From: Rhodospirillales bacterium
GTDB taxonomy: Bacteria > Pseudomonadota > Alphaproteobacteria > TMED109
Length of the DNA: 34,906 nt
Assembly: GCA_028824295.1 (NCBI GenBank)
Contig: JAPPED010000006.1
Span: forward strand, 1 to 34,906
Direction of reading: 5' to 3'
The notes under the pieces were generated by a model. The model saw only the letters and a list, made by a program, of their open reading frames with translations. It was not told where the DNA came from and made no database searches. The stretch's first letter is position 1. Each line of letters begins with the position of its first letter. The translations under genes and the position numbers were made by a program. Below, piece after piece: positions 17,976-25,708 of the stretch.

Positions 17976-18014
17976 GCGATCCTCGCGCTCAGTCCCAGAG
18001 TCGCTCAGCCCCGA

Positions 18015-18046
18015 AGTAAAGTGTGTTTGTTATGTTATATCAAGCC
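18015..18046 (-). promoter_or_regulatory. zur-znu operon promoter with Zur-like box
   Basis: On the minus strand -35 TTGATA (18038-18043) and -10 TTTACT (18015-18020) are exactly 17 bp apart. Predicted transcription starts near 18008, about 33 bp before the zur ATG. The AT-rich stretch GTTATGTTATATCAAGCC (plus strand, 18029-18046) overlaps the -35 and spacer. It contains the core ATGTTATA, also present in the cyclase promoter, and one good Zur half-site (TATAACATAAC read on the minus strand). Confidence 0.62.
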
Positions 18047-18582
18047 CGTGGTGAATTCGTGACGTTCCCCACCGAACCAGGAACACTGATTGCCAAGAAG
18101 TTCACGATCGGGTTTTCCGGGCCGCACGGGGTAGCGGCGGCCGAGCAGCCGAAATTCAGGGAGCAGTCGATCGCGTTCATCCGCGGGCAGGCGGAGATTG
18201 CCGTAGGCCGCACTGGTTGTTTCAGTGGCGGAACTTGCCGGGGCTTTCGCCCGGGAGCGCTGGCGTAGGCGGCCGCCGGCTCCGTTTGGCGGTTCCCGAG
18301 GCGGCGGTGAAGCCGGCTCGTGCACCAGCCGGCTCCCGCTGCAGGACAGGTACGAGACCGACTCGTCCGGCGGTGCCGGGAACGGCCGGAGCAGCCCGGT
18401 CTGCGCCCGGCCCGGACAGCGCTCGTCAACGCGACACAACTGCTGACGAAGATGGCGCGGCAGTGTTCTCGAGCGCTCCTGTACCTCGGCGACGGCAGTG
18501 CCGGACATGGCTCGCTATTGTTACCGGACGCTAACCTCCTGGCACGTTCGTCCGACGCGCGATCAGCCACAGGAGATGACGC
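18047..18582. other. 536-bp region between the zur promoter and the DinB gene
   Basis: Open frames exist on both strands (for example minus 18035-18508), but none has a recognisable domain, and their arginine/proline-rich composition is that of random GC-rich frames. The stretch near 18050-18220 is lower in GC and could be gene debris; I cannot name a parent. AGGAGA at 18569-18574 is the ribosome-binding site of the DinB gene. Confidence 0.5.
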
Positions 18583-19077
18583 ATGTTCCTGTCCCACTTC
18601 GCGACGCTGGCCGCCTATAACCGTTGGGCCAACGCCCGCCTCTATGACGCGTGTGCAGGCTTGAGCGACGCGGCCCGCAAGCTCGACCGCCGGGCGTTCT
18701 TTGGCTCGATCCACAACACGCTGAACCACATCCTCGTAGGCGATCGCGTCTGGCTGGACCGCGTCGAGGAAATTGATCCCGGCGCGGTCGCGCTCGACAC
18801 TGTGCTGTTCGACGATTTTGCCTCGCTGCGCAACGCTCGAACGGTCGAAGACGAGCGAGTTGACCGAGTGCTCGCACGCATGGACGAAGCTCGCATGGCC
18901 GGCGATCTCGTCTACCGCAACGTAGCGGGCATCCGGTACCGCACGCCGATGCGCCTGGTATTCACACATCTCTTCAATCACCAAGCGCACCATCGCGGCC
19001 AGGTGCACGACATGCTGAGCCAGGCTGGTGCCTCGCCGCCTGAACTGGATCTGATCTACTACGTCCGAACGCTCTAG
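18583..19077 (+). CDS. DinB-family protein
   Basis: A 164-residue four-helix-bundle protein of the DinB/YfiT type, often thiol- or metal-dependent transferases or hydrolases of unknown substrate. The expected histidine triad is visible: H49 in SIHNTLNHILVGD, and H133 with H137 in FNHQAHHRGQ, which normally hold a divalent metal. The start MFLSHFATLAAYNRWAN is characteristic, and AGGAGA lies 8 bp upstream. It stands alone, transcribed away from zur. DinB proteins bind zinc or nickel, but no Zur-like box is visible near this start. Confidence 0.9.
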   Translation: MFLSHFATLAAYNRWANARLYDACAGLSDAARKLDRRAFFGSIHNTLNHILVGDRVWLDRVEEIDPGAVALDTVLFDDFASLRNARTVEDERVDRVLARMDEARMAGDLVYRNVAGIRYRTPMRLVFTHLFNHQAHHRGQVHDMLSQAGASPPELDLIYYVRTL

Positions 19078-19446
19078 ATCGGCGACCCGTCAGCGGGAGG
19101 ATCGTTTCACCCAAACACCGGAATGCTGGAGAACCCGCAAACGGTCATGGCGATTGCTGTGCCATCGCCGACCGCGACAAAAGCGGGTCCGGCGTGCAGC
19201 ACGCGCGACGACGTAGGCGGTCGGCATCGCCCTCGATCCGGCGTGATTTCAGCCGATCACCGGCCGGCGTGACCCATACTGAAGCAGTGGATCCGGTGTG
19301 TCCGTCCAGGTGATCGAACGAGCAGCCGTCTCGGCTCCAGGTTTCTTCCGTCCGACTACAATCGGCCTCCGGGCACCCGCACCCTTTGCAAGCCGGTTCC
19401 GCAGATTCGCCGGACCGGCTGCGGTTCCTGCCACAGGACTGCCTCG
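19078..19446. other. 369-bp intergenic region
   Basis: Lies between the DinB and GNAT genes. No tRNA, convincing small gene or promoter could be recognised. A 6-bp stem GGCGAT/ATCGCC occurs near 19148-19168 without a T-tract. Confidence 0.5.
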
Positions 19447-19968
19447 ATGCAAGACTTTGTCCGCCGAGATGTTGCGATAACGGAAGCATCGTCTGTCGCG
19501 GACATCGATGACTTACGGACCCTGTTCATCGAGTACCAGCAATGGCTCGGCCTGGATCTGACTTTTCAAAACTTTTCCACCGAACTGCGTTCGCTCCCGG
19601 GCGACTACAGACCGCCAAAAGGACGCATGCTGCTCGCGCGCCAAGCTGACGGGCCTTTGATCGGCGGCGTCGCAATGAAGCCCCTGTCAGATGGAATCTG
19701 TGAGATGAAGCGCCTCTACGTACGCCCGCCCTGGCGAGGATCCGGCATGGGGCGCGCGCTGGCCAACGCCATCGTTGCTGCCGGCCGCACGGCCGGATAC
19801 GCGCGTATGCGACTCGACTCGTTTTCCCGGTTATCCGCGGCCATAAGGCTGTACCGTTCGATGGGATTCCGCGAAATCGATCCGTACTACGAGAACCCCC
19901 TTGACGGGGTCATTTACATGGAAAAGGCGTTGGACGAACGTGACTCGGCATCGGCGAACCGAGGATAA
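19447..19968 (+). CDS. GNAT-family N-acetyltransferase
   Basis: A 173-residue acetyl-CoA-dependent acetyltransferase. The acetyl-CoA binding motif A is clear: CEMKRLYVRPPWRGSGMGRAL, with the R-G-x-G-M-G pyrophosphate loop near residues 99-104. Motif B follows as LDSFSRLSAAIRLYRSMGFRE. The N-terminal part (residues 20-60) with EYQQWLGLDL is typical of a GNAT subgroup with unassigned substrates. No partner gene identifies the acceptor. The start is ATG 19447. Confidence 0.88.
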   Translation: MQDFVRRDVAITEASSVADIDDLRTLFIEYQQWLGLDLTFQNFSTELRSLPGDYRPPKGRMLLARQADGPLIGGVAMKPLSDGICEMKRLYVRPPWRGSGMGRALANAIVAAGRTAGYARMRLDSFSRLSAAIRLYRSMGFREIDPYYENPLDGVIYMEKALDERDSASANRG

Positions 19969-20016
19969 GGGGGCGACAGGGCGCGCGCCGCCGGAGGCAT
20001 CGTCGGCGAAACTTGG

Positions 20017-20044
20017 GCCCCGCCGGCCAAGCAGCCGGCGGGGC
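20017..20044 (-). terminator. strong GC hairpin, terminator for the dioxygenase gene
   Basis: A perfect 11-bp stem (20017-20027 with 20034-20044) and a 6-base loop, beginning 15 bp past the dioxygenase stop. On the minus strand it is followed by a short AAGTTT. It may also end GNAT transcription from the other side, since the two genes converge. Confidence 0.6.
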
Positions 20045-20058
20045 AAACTGGATGGTTG

Positions 20059-20778
20059 TCAACCCTGCTGCTGGCGGATGATGTCCATCAGTTCCGGCGG
20101 CGGCATCCAGCCCTCCGGCACCTGAAGGTTGAAGGTTCCTTGCTTGATCCCGTCTGCGGTCTCGGCATCGAAGGCGACGATCAGTCCCGCCCGTTCCGAT
20201 TCCGACAGCGGCTTGAGGAGAAGGTCGCTTTCGAGCAGCGGGTCGTCATGGAAATACATCTGCGTCGTGACACCCGGATTCAGCGGCGGATGCACCTTGA
20301 AGTGGATGTGCGCCGGGCGGTACCAGTCGCCGATCGCCGCATAGGGGGCGGGGCGGATGGTGCGGAACCGGTAGCTCCCGTCCTTGTCGGTGACGATTCG
20401 GGCATAACCCTGGAAATTGGGGTCGAGCGGCGCCGGGTTGCCGTCCTTCGGATGGTCGTAGCGGCCATGCACGTTCGCCTGCCAGATCTCGAGCACACAG
20501 TCGCCGACCGGCCTGCAGTTCGCGTCCTGGATCTTGCCGACGACCTCGATGACTTCGCCGGCAGCCCGGTTGGCCCCGCCCGCGACGTGGGTCAGATCCC
20601 AATCCTGTTCGCCGGTCGTGTACGGAAAGAACGGCCCGTCGATCTGGTACGCGGTCACCGAGCAGGCGGCGCGCGCCACTCCGGCAGTCGCAACGGAGGC
20701 GGCTGCAACACCAAGTCCCGACAGCATGCTGCGGCGCGACAAGCGGCGTCGTGCCGCCGAACGGCTCATCTTGTTCAT
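20059..20778 (-). CDS. Tat-exported intradiol ring-cleavage dioxygenase-like protein
   Basis: A 239-residue protein with the protocatechuate 3,4-dioxygenase fold. The four Fe(III) ligands are visible by pattern: Y107 (HGRYDHP), Y153, H157 and H159 (DWYRPAHIHFKV). Other family marks are YQIDGPFFPYT and the core GDCVLEIWQAN. The N terminus carries a twin-arginine signal (SRRSMLSGLG, then an Ala-rich hydrophobic run ending ARAA), so the enzyme is predicted to be periplasmic, unlike cytoplasmic PcaGH. It would open catechol-type rings between the hydroxyls, but with no pathway genes nearby the natural substrate is unknown. It is a single gene followed by a hairpin terminator. Confidence 0.88.
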   Translation of the reverse strand: MNKMSRSAARRRLSRRSMLSGLGVAAASVATAGVARAACSVTAYQIDGPFFPYTTGEQDWDLTHVAGGANRAAGEVIEVVGKIQDANCRPVGDCVLEIWQANVHGRYDHPKDGNPAPLDPNFQGYARIVTDKDGSYRFRTIRPAPYAAIGDWYRPAHIHFKVHPPLNPGVTTQMYFHDDPLLESDLLLKPLSESERAGLIVAFDAETADGIKQGTFNLQVPEGWMPPPELMDIIRQQQG

Positions 20779-21075
20779 TGGTCCCCTCCTCAGGCAGCGA
20801 CCGACCGGCCACCGGCCTAGTCTCGCGCCCGGTGGAGCCTAGCAGGCCATTCGGCGGACCATCGCTTCCAGAATCGGACGCCAATCAGCAGCCACGCTCG
20901 GAAAACATTCGCAAATGGACAGGCCTCACCCGGCACAGCCTGGTTCGCCTCCCGCCGAGGCATCCCGCCGCCGACGCTCACATTCAGCGCAACTGTTGAC
21001 GTCCCCGCGGCCGTGCAGGAAGCGATTCCCTGGAGCGCGCCCGGTGGGAATGCAGCCTCCGCCCAGCCGGCACCC

Positions 21076-22362
21076 TCAGTGAAGGGCCGCCGGTCGCGGC
21101 CCCCCGGTCGCCCAATCGAGCAGTTCCACCGTATGCACCACCGGGAGGTCGCAACCTCCTGCGATCTGCACCATGCAGCCGATATTGCCGGCGGCAACAA
21201 CGGTTGCACCGGTCCGCTCTAGGTTGCCGACCTTTCGTTCGCGCAGCCGCTCCGCAATCTCGGGCTGCAGCAGGTTGTAGGTGCCGGCCGACCCGCAGCA
21301 GAGGTGTCCCTCGGCCACCGGCCGCACGTCGAACCCGGCTGCGCTCAGGAGCGACGCGGGCATGCGGGAAATCTGCTGGCCATGTTGCAGGGAACATGCC
21401 GAGTGGTAGGCGACGCTCGTGCCCGCGTGCGGCCCGGATATGGCCGGCAGCGTCAGGCGCTCCACCACTTCGGTAACGTCGGCCGCCAGCCCGGCGACCC
21501 AGGCCGCGTCCTCGCGGTCCGCGTCCGACCCGAGCAGGTGGCCGTAATCCTTGAGCATCGTGCCGCACCCGGACGCGTTCACGACGATGGCGTCGAGCGG
21601 ATCCTGGGCGTCCAGCGCACGCCACGCGGCGATGTTCTGCCGGGCGGCCTGCTTGGCGGCGTCCTCCCGGCCCATGTGGTGCACCAATGCGCCGCAGCAG
21701 CCGGCCGTGGCGGCCACGACCACGTCGGCACCCAGCCGGGTGAGCAGTCGCACCGTCGCGTCGTTGATCCGGGGGTCGAGGGCCTGCTGCACGCACCCGG
21801 CGAGCAGCGCCACCCGGAGCTTGCGGTCGCCCGCTGCCGGGTGGACGGAGCCCGGTCGGACGAAGCTGCCCGGGACAGGCTGCCGCGGGATCATGCGCAG
21901 CATGGTCCCGGCGGGCTCGGGCAGCAGCCGGCCAAACGGGCGGGCGATCCGTCCGAGGCGCAGCGCCCACCGAAAGCGCGCGGGATAGGGCAGCAGGAGT
22001 CCGAACAGACCCCGGACCAGCCGCTCGAACCAGGGGCGCCGATACGTCTCCTCGATCCAGGCCCGCGCGTGGTCGACCAGGTGCATGTAGTGCACGCCGG
22101 AGGGGCACGTCGTCATGCAGGAGAGGCACGAAAGACACCGGTCCATGTGCAGCACCGTCCGGGGATCCGCCGGCCGGTCGTTCTCCAGCATGTCCTTGAT
22201 CAGGTAGATCCGACCCCGCGGGCTGTCGAGTTCGTCCCCGAGCAGCACGTACGTCGGACAGGTGGCCGTGCAGAACCCGCAGTGCACGCAGGCACGGAGA
22301 ATGCCGTTCGCCGTGCGGATGGCCGGGTTCTCGAGCTGGGCGGCCGTGAAGTTGGTGCGCAC
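21076..22362 (-). CDS. glcF: glycolate oxidase iron-sulfur subunit
   Basis: A 428-residue electron-transfer subunit of the GlcDEF complex, which oxidises glycolate to glyoxylate. The first cluster motif is CVHCGFCTATCP, and the second CLSCLSCMTTCP follows, both for [4Fe-4S]. Two CCG-type repeats come later: AGCCGALVHH and HLCCGSAGTYNLLQPE. The start is taken as GTG 22362, four bases after glcE's stop and with GAGG just upstream, because it gives the usual N terminus (RTNFTAAQLENPAIRTANGILRAC...). The longer frame to 22569 only overlaps glcE. A fragment of a second glcF copy lies at 9434-9560. Confidence 0.94.
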   Translation of the reverse strand: MRTNFTAAQLENPAIRTANGILRACVHCGFCTATCPTYVLLGDELDSPRGRIYLIKDMLENDRPADPRTVLHMDRCLSCLSCMTTCPSGVHYMHLVDHARAWIEETYRRPWFERLVRGLFGLLLPYPARFRWALRLGRIARPFGRLLPEPAGTMLRMIPRQPVPGSFVRPGSVHPAAGDRKLRVALLAGCVQQALDPRINDATVRLLTRLGADVVVAATAGCCGALVHHMGREDAAKQAARQNIAAWRALDAQDPLDAIVVNASGCGTMLKDYGHLLGSDADREDAAWVAGLAADVTEVVERLTLPAISGPHAGTSVAYHSACSLQHGQQISRMPASLLSAAGFDVRPVAEGHLCCGSAGTYNLLQPEIAERLRERKVGNLERTGATVVAAGNIGCMVQIAGGCDLPVVHTVELLDWATGGPRPAALH

Positions 22363-22366
22363 CGCC

Positions 22367-23578
22367 TCAGGCTCCCATGCGGCCGGGATTGAGGACGCCC
22401 GCAGGGTCGAAACCGGAACGGATCGCCGCCGCAATCCGCTCGATGCCGTCGCTCTGCCGCGGAAACACTCCCTCGGCGGCCCGCACCGATGGCGGCGCCC
22501 GGAGCAGCGTCGCCGCCCCTCCCACGCGTTCCGTTTCGGCGCGGACCTCGGCCGAGGCGCTGGCCTCACCCGCGGGCGCGAACCACAGCATGCCGCCGTC
22601 CAGCAGCCACACCCCGCCCGGGCGCCCGACCAGCCGGTCGATCACGCCGGCAGCCGAGGCGGGCGGCAACGACAGCCGCCAGAGCGGACGCTCCGCCTGC
22701 ACTGACACCGCATCCGCGAACGGCGCCGCGTCCGTGATCGCCTTCCACACCGCGCGCGATTCTTCATCCCCGAGCTGGAGCGAGGCACCGCCCAGCTGGT
22801 CGCGCATGCGCGTGAGCCGGTCGAGCACCGAACTCTCCGGCCCTTCGAACCGGATGGCGGCGATGCACCCTGCATCGGCCGGCAGGCCCGGCGGCAGCAG
22901 CGGCACGACTTCCGGCGGGACGCAACTGAACCCGCTCGGCTCCAGGCGGCTCTGCCAGGCGGCGATCAGCAGGCCGACGGCATCGGCGACGGATCGGCCC
23001 GGCAGCAGCAGCGTGCCGGTCCGCGCCGCCCGCGGCAGCACCTTGACCGTCACCTCCGACAGGGCGGCGAGCGTGCCGAACGAACCCGCCAGGAGCTTGC
23101 AGAGGTCGTACCCGGTCACGTTCTTCACCACGTGGCCGCCAGCCTTGAACGCCTCGCCCCGGCCGCTCACGGCCCGAAACCCGAGGAAGTGATCCCGCGC
23201 GCCGCCCGCGCGGACCCGGCGGGAGCCGGCGAGATTGCACCCGAGCACGCCGCCGACGGTGGCGCCGCCAGCCGGTACACCGTAGAGCGGACCGAAGTCG
23301 GGCGGCTCGAACGCCAGTTCCTGATCGTGTTCCCGCAGCAGCGCTTCCACCGTCGCGAGCGACGTGCCGGCCCCGCAGGTCAGTGTCAGCTCGTCTGGAG
23401 CGTAGGCCTCTATCCCGGTGAGGCCGTCCAGTTGCAGGGTCACGCCGGCATTGACCGGTCGCCCGAAACGCTGCTTGGTGCCAGCACCGTTGACCTGGGC
23501 CGGCGTTCCCGCCGCCGTCAGCCCCCGAATCGCGTCGATGAGTTCCGACTCGTCCGCCGGCCGGACCTGCACGTCCAC
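22367..23578 (-). CDS. glcE: glycolate oxidase FAD-binding subunit
   Basis: The accessory FAD subunit of glycolate oxidase, 403 residues. It has an FAD_binding_4 domain with GAGTKQRFG near the N terminus, PAGGATVGGVLGCNLAGSRR as the FAD pyrophosphate region, and VVKNVTGYDLCKLLAGSFGTLA, typical of GlcE. The C terminus ends GVLNPGRMGA as in other FAD-linked oxidases. The start is uncertain: GTG 23578 is favoured because it lies just after glcD (stop at 23592), whereas the frame upstream is glcD sequence. GTG 23572 is possible. Order glcD-glcE-glcF, likely one operon. Confidence 0.9.
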   Translation of the reverse strand: MDVQVRPADESELIDAIRGLTAAGTPAQVNGAGTKQRFGRPVNAGVTLQLDGLTGIEAYAPDELTLTCGAGTSLATVEALLREHDQELAFEPPDFGPLYGVPAGGATVGGVLGCNLAGSRRVRAGGARDHFLGFRAVSGRGEAFKAGGHVVKNVTGYDLCKLLAGSFGTLAALSEVTVKVLPRAARTGTLLLPGRSVADAVGLLIAAWQSRLEPSGFSCVPPEVVPLLPPGLPADAGCIAAIRFEGPESSVLDRLTRMRDQLGGASLQLGDEESRAVWKAITDAAPFADAVSVQAERPLWRLSLPPASAAGVIDRLVGRPGGVWLLDGGMLWFAPAGEASASAEVRAETERVGGAATLLRAPPSVRAAEGVFPRQSDGIERIAAAIRSGFDPAGVLNPGRMGA

Positions 23579-23591
23579 TGGCGGCGGCGCC

Positions 23592-25079
23592 TCAGAAACG
23601 AGGAAGGTGAGGAAACGGAAGCTTGCCGTGGTGGACGTGCATCTTCCCGAGCTCGGCGCAGCGGTGCAGCTCCGGAAACATCTTGCCCGGATTGAGCAGG
23701 CCGTCCGGGTCGAACGCACACTTCAGCCGCTGCTGGTGCTTGAGGTCGGTGTCGTCGAACATGGTGGGCATCAGGTCGCGCTTCTCGACACCGATGCCGT
23801 GCTCCCCGGAGAGCACGCCGCCCTCGGCCACGCACAGCTTCAGGATGTCGGCGCCGAACGCCTCGGCCCGTGCCAACTGGTCGGAATCGTTGGCGTCGTA
23901 CAGGATCAGCGGATGCAGGTTCCCGTCGCCGGCGTGGAACACGTTCGCGACCCGGAGATCATGCTTCCGCGAGAGGGCGGTGATCCCGTCCAGCACGTCC
24001 GGCAGCCGGCCGCGCGGGATCGTGCCGTCCATGCAGATGTAGTCGGGCGAGAGACGCCCCATCGCCGGAAACGCCGACTTGCGGCCCGACCAGAACCGCT
24101 CGCGTTCGGCCTCGTCCGCGTTCTCGCGGACATGCGTGGCGTCGCACTCGCGGGCGATCGCGATCACCCGTGCCATGCCGTCGTCGACCTCCGACACCGT
24201 CCCGTCGAGCTCGACGATGAGGAGCGATTCGGCGTCGAGCGGATAGCCGGCGTGCGCAAAGGCCTCCGCGGCCTCGATCGCGAACTTGTCCATCATTTCC
24301 ATGCCGGCCGGGATGATGCCTTCCGAGATCACCCGGCTGACGCACGTGGCCCCGGCGCGGATGGTGGGGAAGCCCAGCAGCGCCGCCCGCGTGCACTCGG
24401 GCTTCGGCCGGATCTTCACCGTGACCTCCGTAATGACGCCGAGCAGGCCCTCCGAACCCGTGATCACGCCGAGCAGGTCGTAGCCTGCGGGGTCCGCGTG
24501 CCGGCCGCCGATCTGGAGCACGTCGCCCGCCATGGTGACCAGCTCGACCCCGGTGATGTTGTTCGTCGTCACCCCGTACTTGAGACAGTGGACGCCGCCC
24601 GAGTTCTCGGCCACGTTGCCGCCGATCGAGCACGCGATCTGGCTCGACGGATCGGGCGCGTAGTAGAAACCCTGGTCCTCAACCGCCCGCGTGATCGCCA
24701 GGTTGGTGACCCCGGGCTGCGTCACCACGCACAGGTTGTCGTAGTCGATCTCAAGAATGCGGTTGAAGCGGCCGAGGCCCAGCGTGACCCCGTCACGGAG
24801 CGGCAGGGCGCCGCCGGACAGCCCGGTGCCGGCCCCGCGCGGCACGATCTTCACGCCGCGGCCGTGGCAGAGCTTGAGCACGGCGGCGACCTGCTCGGTC
24901 GTTTCCGGCAGCACCACCAGCATCGGCAGTTCCCGGTAAGCCGTCAGACCGTCGGTTTCGTAGGCGAGGAGTTCCCGTTCCTCCTCGATGACGCCTTCGC
25001 CGGGCACGATCGCGCGGAGCGCCGCCACGAGCTCCGCGCGGGCGGCGATGACCGCCGCATCCGGTTCCGGCATCCGCAT
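23592..25079 (-). CDS. glcD: glycolate oxidase catalytic FAD subunit
   Basis: A 495-residue FAD-dependent 2-hydroxy-acid oxidase of the GlcD/D-lactate dehydrogenase group. The FAD-binding segments are PRGAGTGLSGGALP and ACSIGGNVAENSGGVHCLKYG. The C-terminal substrate and metal region has FHAGDGNLHPLILYD and GEHGIGVEKRDLM. It makes glyoxylate from glycolate (or acts on D-lactate) and passes electrons through GlcF to the quinone pool. The start is ATG 25079 or the nearby in-frame ATG 25073. It lies 53 bp after rpmJ on the same strand and may share its promoter. Confidence 0.95.
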   Translation of the reverse strand: MRMPEPDAAVIAARAELVAALRAIVPGEGVIEEERELLAYETDGLTAYRELPMLVVLPETTEQVAAVLKLCHGRGVKIVPRGAGTGLSGGALPLRDGVTLGLGRFNRILEIDYDNLCVVTQPGVTNLAITRAVEDQGFYYAPDPSSQIACSIGGNVAENSGGVHCLKYGVTTNNITGVELVTMAGDVLQIGGRHADPAGYDLLGVITGSEGLLGVITEVTVKIRPKPECTRAALLGFPTIRAGATCVSRVISEGIIPAGMEMMDKFAIEAAEAFAHAGYPLDAESLLIVELDGTVSEVDDGMARVIAIARECDATHVRENADEAERERFWSGRKSAFPAMGRLSPDYICMDGTIPRGRLPDVLDGITALSRKHDLRVANVFHAGDGNLHPLILYDANDSDQLARAEAFGADILKLCVAEGGVLSGEHGIGVEKRDLMPTMFDDTDLKHQQRLKCAFDPDGLLNPGKMFPELHRCAELGKMHVHHGKLPFPHLPRF

Positions 25080-25132
25080 GCCGCGACCTCAGGCCAGGAC
25101 TCGCCCGCCGTCCGGCTGCACGGCAGACGGGA

Positions 25133-25258
25133 TCATCCCTGGCGCGCCTTCAGGCGGGGATTCTTCTTGTTGATCACGTAGACGCGGCCCTTCCGCCGGA
25201 TCACCCGGCAGTTGCGGTCACGTTTTTTGGTACTCTTCAGCGAGTTGACAATCTTCAC
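25133..25258 (-). CDS. rpmJ: 50S ribosomal protein L36
   Basis: A 41-residue ribosomal protein starting at GTG 25258 and reading [17 protein letters not shown], with [18 protein letters not shown] at the end. This is the YkgO-like long form usual in alphaproteobacteria. It has only one cysteine (C17), so it lacks the CxxC...C/H zinc ribbon and does not need zinc. In gammaproteobacteria such zinc-free L36 paralogues are Zur-controlled, but here no Zur-like box is seen and this may be the sole L36. It lies upstream of glcD. Confidence 0.94.
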   Translation of the reverse strand: MKIVNSLKSTKKRDRNCRVIRRKGRVYVINKKNPRLKARQG

Positions 25259-25304
25259 GGCTCGACCTTCGCCAGCTGAACGAAACGCGGTGGGAAGTCA
25301 GGGC

Positions 25305-25333
25305 ACTATCAGAATCATGTGCTGTGCTGTCAA
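25305..25333 (-). promoter_or_regulatory. promoter of rpmJ
   Basis: The minus strand has a perfect -35 TTGACA (25328-25333), a 17-bp spacer and -10 GATAGT (25305-25310). Transcription would start near 25298, about 40 bp before the GTG start. Confidence 0.6.
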
Positions 25334-25351
25334 TCCGCCGGGGGCCGAACC

Positions 25352-25708
25352 ATGATCCCGAGACCGCTCGTGCCGGCCTCGCTCATCCCGTTTCTGGACC
25401 CGTGGTGCTGGTGGGGCGCCGCCTTGGTTGCCGTGCTCGTTGTCGTCGCCCTGCGCTGGCAGGCACCGGACTGGCGGCAGCTTCGAGGCCTGCTGGTCCG
25501 CGTTGCGGTGGGCCTGCTCGGGATCGGCGTGCTGCTCGAGCTCCAACGCCGCGGCGGCATCGGCGCACCGGTCCGCAGCTGGGCCAGCCTGCTGCTGTGG
25601 ACAGCCGCCAGCGCGGCGTTCGCGCACGGCGCCGTATCGCTCCTGGACCGGGCCCTCCGGTCGAGGTCAGGCCAGCACCGCCCGGACCACGAGGAACCCG
25701 AACCATGA
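25352..25708 (+). CDS. small membrane protein coupled to a racemase-family gene
   Basis: A 118-residue protein that I do not recognise. Hydrophobic stretches near residues 18-33 (GAALVAVLVVVALRW), 47-62 (LVRVAVGLLGIGVLLEL) and 75-98 (SWASLLLWTAASAAFAHGAVSLL) suggest three membrane spans, followed by a basic, polar tail. Its TGA overlaps the ATG of the next gene as ATGA, so the two are translated together. That link suggests a role with the racemase/dehydratase or simply shared expression. The start is ATG 25352; the frame opens a little earlier. Confidence 0.6.
   Translation: MIPRPLVPASLIPFLDPWCWWGAALVAVLVVVALRWQAPDWRQLRGLLVRVAVGLLGIGVLLELQRRGGIGAPVRSWASLLLWTAASAAFAHGAVSLLDRALRSRSGQHRPDHEEPEP

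Noticed and set aside
18040-19008. 322-codon minus-strand frame overlapping the DinB gene
   Set aside because: It runs antisense to a clear DinB protein and has no recognisable domain in the non-overlapping part.
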